Positions 4,984 to 5,536 of a DNA stretch of 5,536 nt are shown piece after piece. The notes beneath the pieces were generated by a model. The model searched no databases, was not told the DNA's origin, and saw nothing but the letters and a program-made list of their open reading frames with translations. A program made the translations under genes and the position numbers. Numbering within the stretch: position 1 is the stretch's first letter; each line of letters starts with the position of its first letter. The DNA comes from Candidatus Zixiibacteriota bacterium (GTDB taxonomy: Bacteria > Zixibacteria > MSB-5A5 > WJJR01): the NCBI GenBank assembly GCA_020058315.1, contig JAGVEK010000261.1, forward strand, positions 1-5,536. The letters run 5' to 3'.

Positions 4984-5536
4984 ATGATTCCCATTGCCCG
5001 CAGCCACCCCCAGGCCACCCCGCGCGACCCCTTCGCCGCTCTCGCGAAAGCAGGAATCCAGTGCTGCCACTGGCTGGGTGGACTCACGCTCGCGATCATT
5101 GCCGCCCTCCTCCCGGTCAGCAACGCCTTCTCGCAAACGCGTCCATCACATACTGCCGACTCACTGATTTCGAACTCCCCACGCCTCGCGGAATTCCTCT
5201 TTGATGTGCTGGGCGATTCGCAGACGGTGAACTACGGTGGGTTTGGGCTCAAACGAGCCAAACGGATCAGCCCCGAGGAATTATACTCATACAAGCCAGT
5301 GTCTCCGCCTTCAGATCCGACTTGGGTTTACTGTCCTAACCGCAGTCTCGGGGTCAGTATCAATCAGGGGGACGAACCGGACAAAGATCTGTGGCTCTAC
5401 AATTGGCGGGCCAACGGAAGAGTAGCGCGGTTGGAGTTTTGCGGAACCCCATGCGACTACCGGGGGGTCTTCTGGTTGGACAATCTTCACCTATTGTTCG
5501 TTTCGACTGATGCGTGCGATGACATGTTCTTCTACC
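4984..5536 (+). CDS. Putative exported protein, N-terminal part (runs off window end)
   Basis: The frame is open from ATG 4984 to the last base, giving 184 full codons. Residues 1-30 are polar with several basic residues. A hydrophobic stretch LGGLTLAIIAALLPV (31-45) is followed by SNAFSQ, where a signal peptidase could cut near residue 48-50. The rest looks secreted or periplasmic: Trp/Tyr-rich strands (TWVYCPNRSLGV 113-124, LWLYNW 136-141, VFWLDNLHLLFVS 162-174), and cysteines at 117, 153, 157 and 178 that could form disulfides. Strand-turn spacing faintly suggests a beta-propeller, but I do not recognise the family. The ATG lacks a good ribosome binding site, and the 30-residue region before the hydrophobic core is long for a signal peptide. 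Even so, no other ATG, GTG or TTG precedes the core in frame. It begins 23 bases after the asparaginase and may be cotranscribed. Confidence 0.6.
   Translation, partial: MIPIARSHPQATPRDPFAALAKAGIQCCHWLGGLTLAIIAALLPVSNAFSQTRPSHTADSLISNSPRLAEFLFDVLGDSQTVNYGGFGLKRAKRISPEELYSYKPVSPPSDPTWVYCPNRSLGVSINQGDEPDKDLWLYNWRANGRVARLEFCGTPCDYRGVFWLDNLHLLFVSTDACDDMFFY

Noticed and set aside
4636..5136. 166-codon minus-strand ORF crossing the end of the asparaginase
   Set aside because: Antisense shadow. The plus strand holds the conserved asparaginase C-terminus and the next ORF.
5241..5263. Hairpin GTTTGGGCTC / GAGCCAAAC
   Set aside because: Imperfect (one extra G) and inside the exported-protein reading frame; probably coincidental.

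Overview
The window looks like chromosomal DNA from an uncultivated, moderately GC-rich bacterium. Coding density is uneven, gene spacing is loose (gaps of about 610, 383 and 179 bases), and several unrelated families of short palindromic repeats sit between genes. Gene content and repeat style would fit an environmental lineage known mainly from metagenomes (FCB/Zixibacteria-like or similar). That placement is an impression, not a result. I see no phage, insertion-sequence, CRISPR, tRNA or rRNA signature.

Layout. (1) Positions 1-278, minus strand: the first 92 codons of an endonuclease V (Nfi) family protein, cut by the window edge. Its fold signature is clear, but the catalytic glutamate and the strand-separating wedge are replaced. 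(2) 279-888: a 610-base divergent intergenic region with no convincing conserved gene, but with hairpins, an arginine-rich short ORF and alternating complementary segments. (3) 889-2229, plus: a complete class III PLP aminotransferase with a strong ribosome binding site. (4) 2230-2612: a 383-base gap with a perfect 32-bp palindrome, a composite double hairpin and a pair of GGGC/GCCC hairpins. (5) 2613-3749, plus: a geranylgeranyl-reductase-family flavoprotein. (6) 3929-4960, plus: a type II (Rhizobium etli-like) asparaginase with its Ser/Lys/Cys active-site set intact. (7) 4984 to the window end, plus: the start of an unrecognised protein with an N-terminal export signal, open to the last base.

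The genes do not form an obvious pathway. The aminotransferase and asparaginase both suit amino-acid catabolism or nitrogen recovery. The reductase belongs to isoprenoid lipid or quinone side-chain saturation, and the endonuclease V relative to nucleic-acid repair. Only the asparaginase and the following exported protein are close enough (23 bases) to suggest cotranscription. The points most worth a second look are the altered endonuclease V active site, the possible attenuator-like leader before the aminotransferase, and the repeat cluster at 2266-2567.
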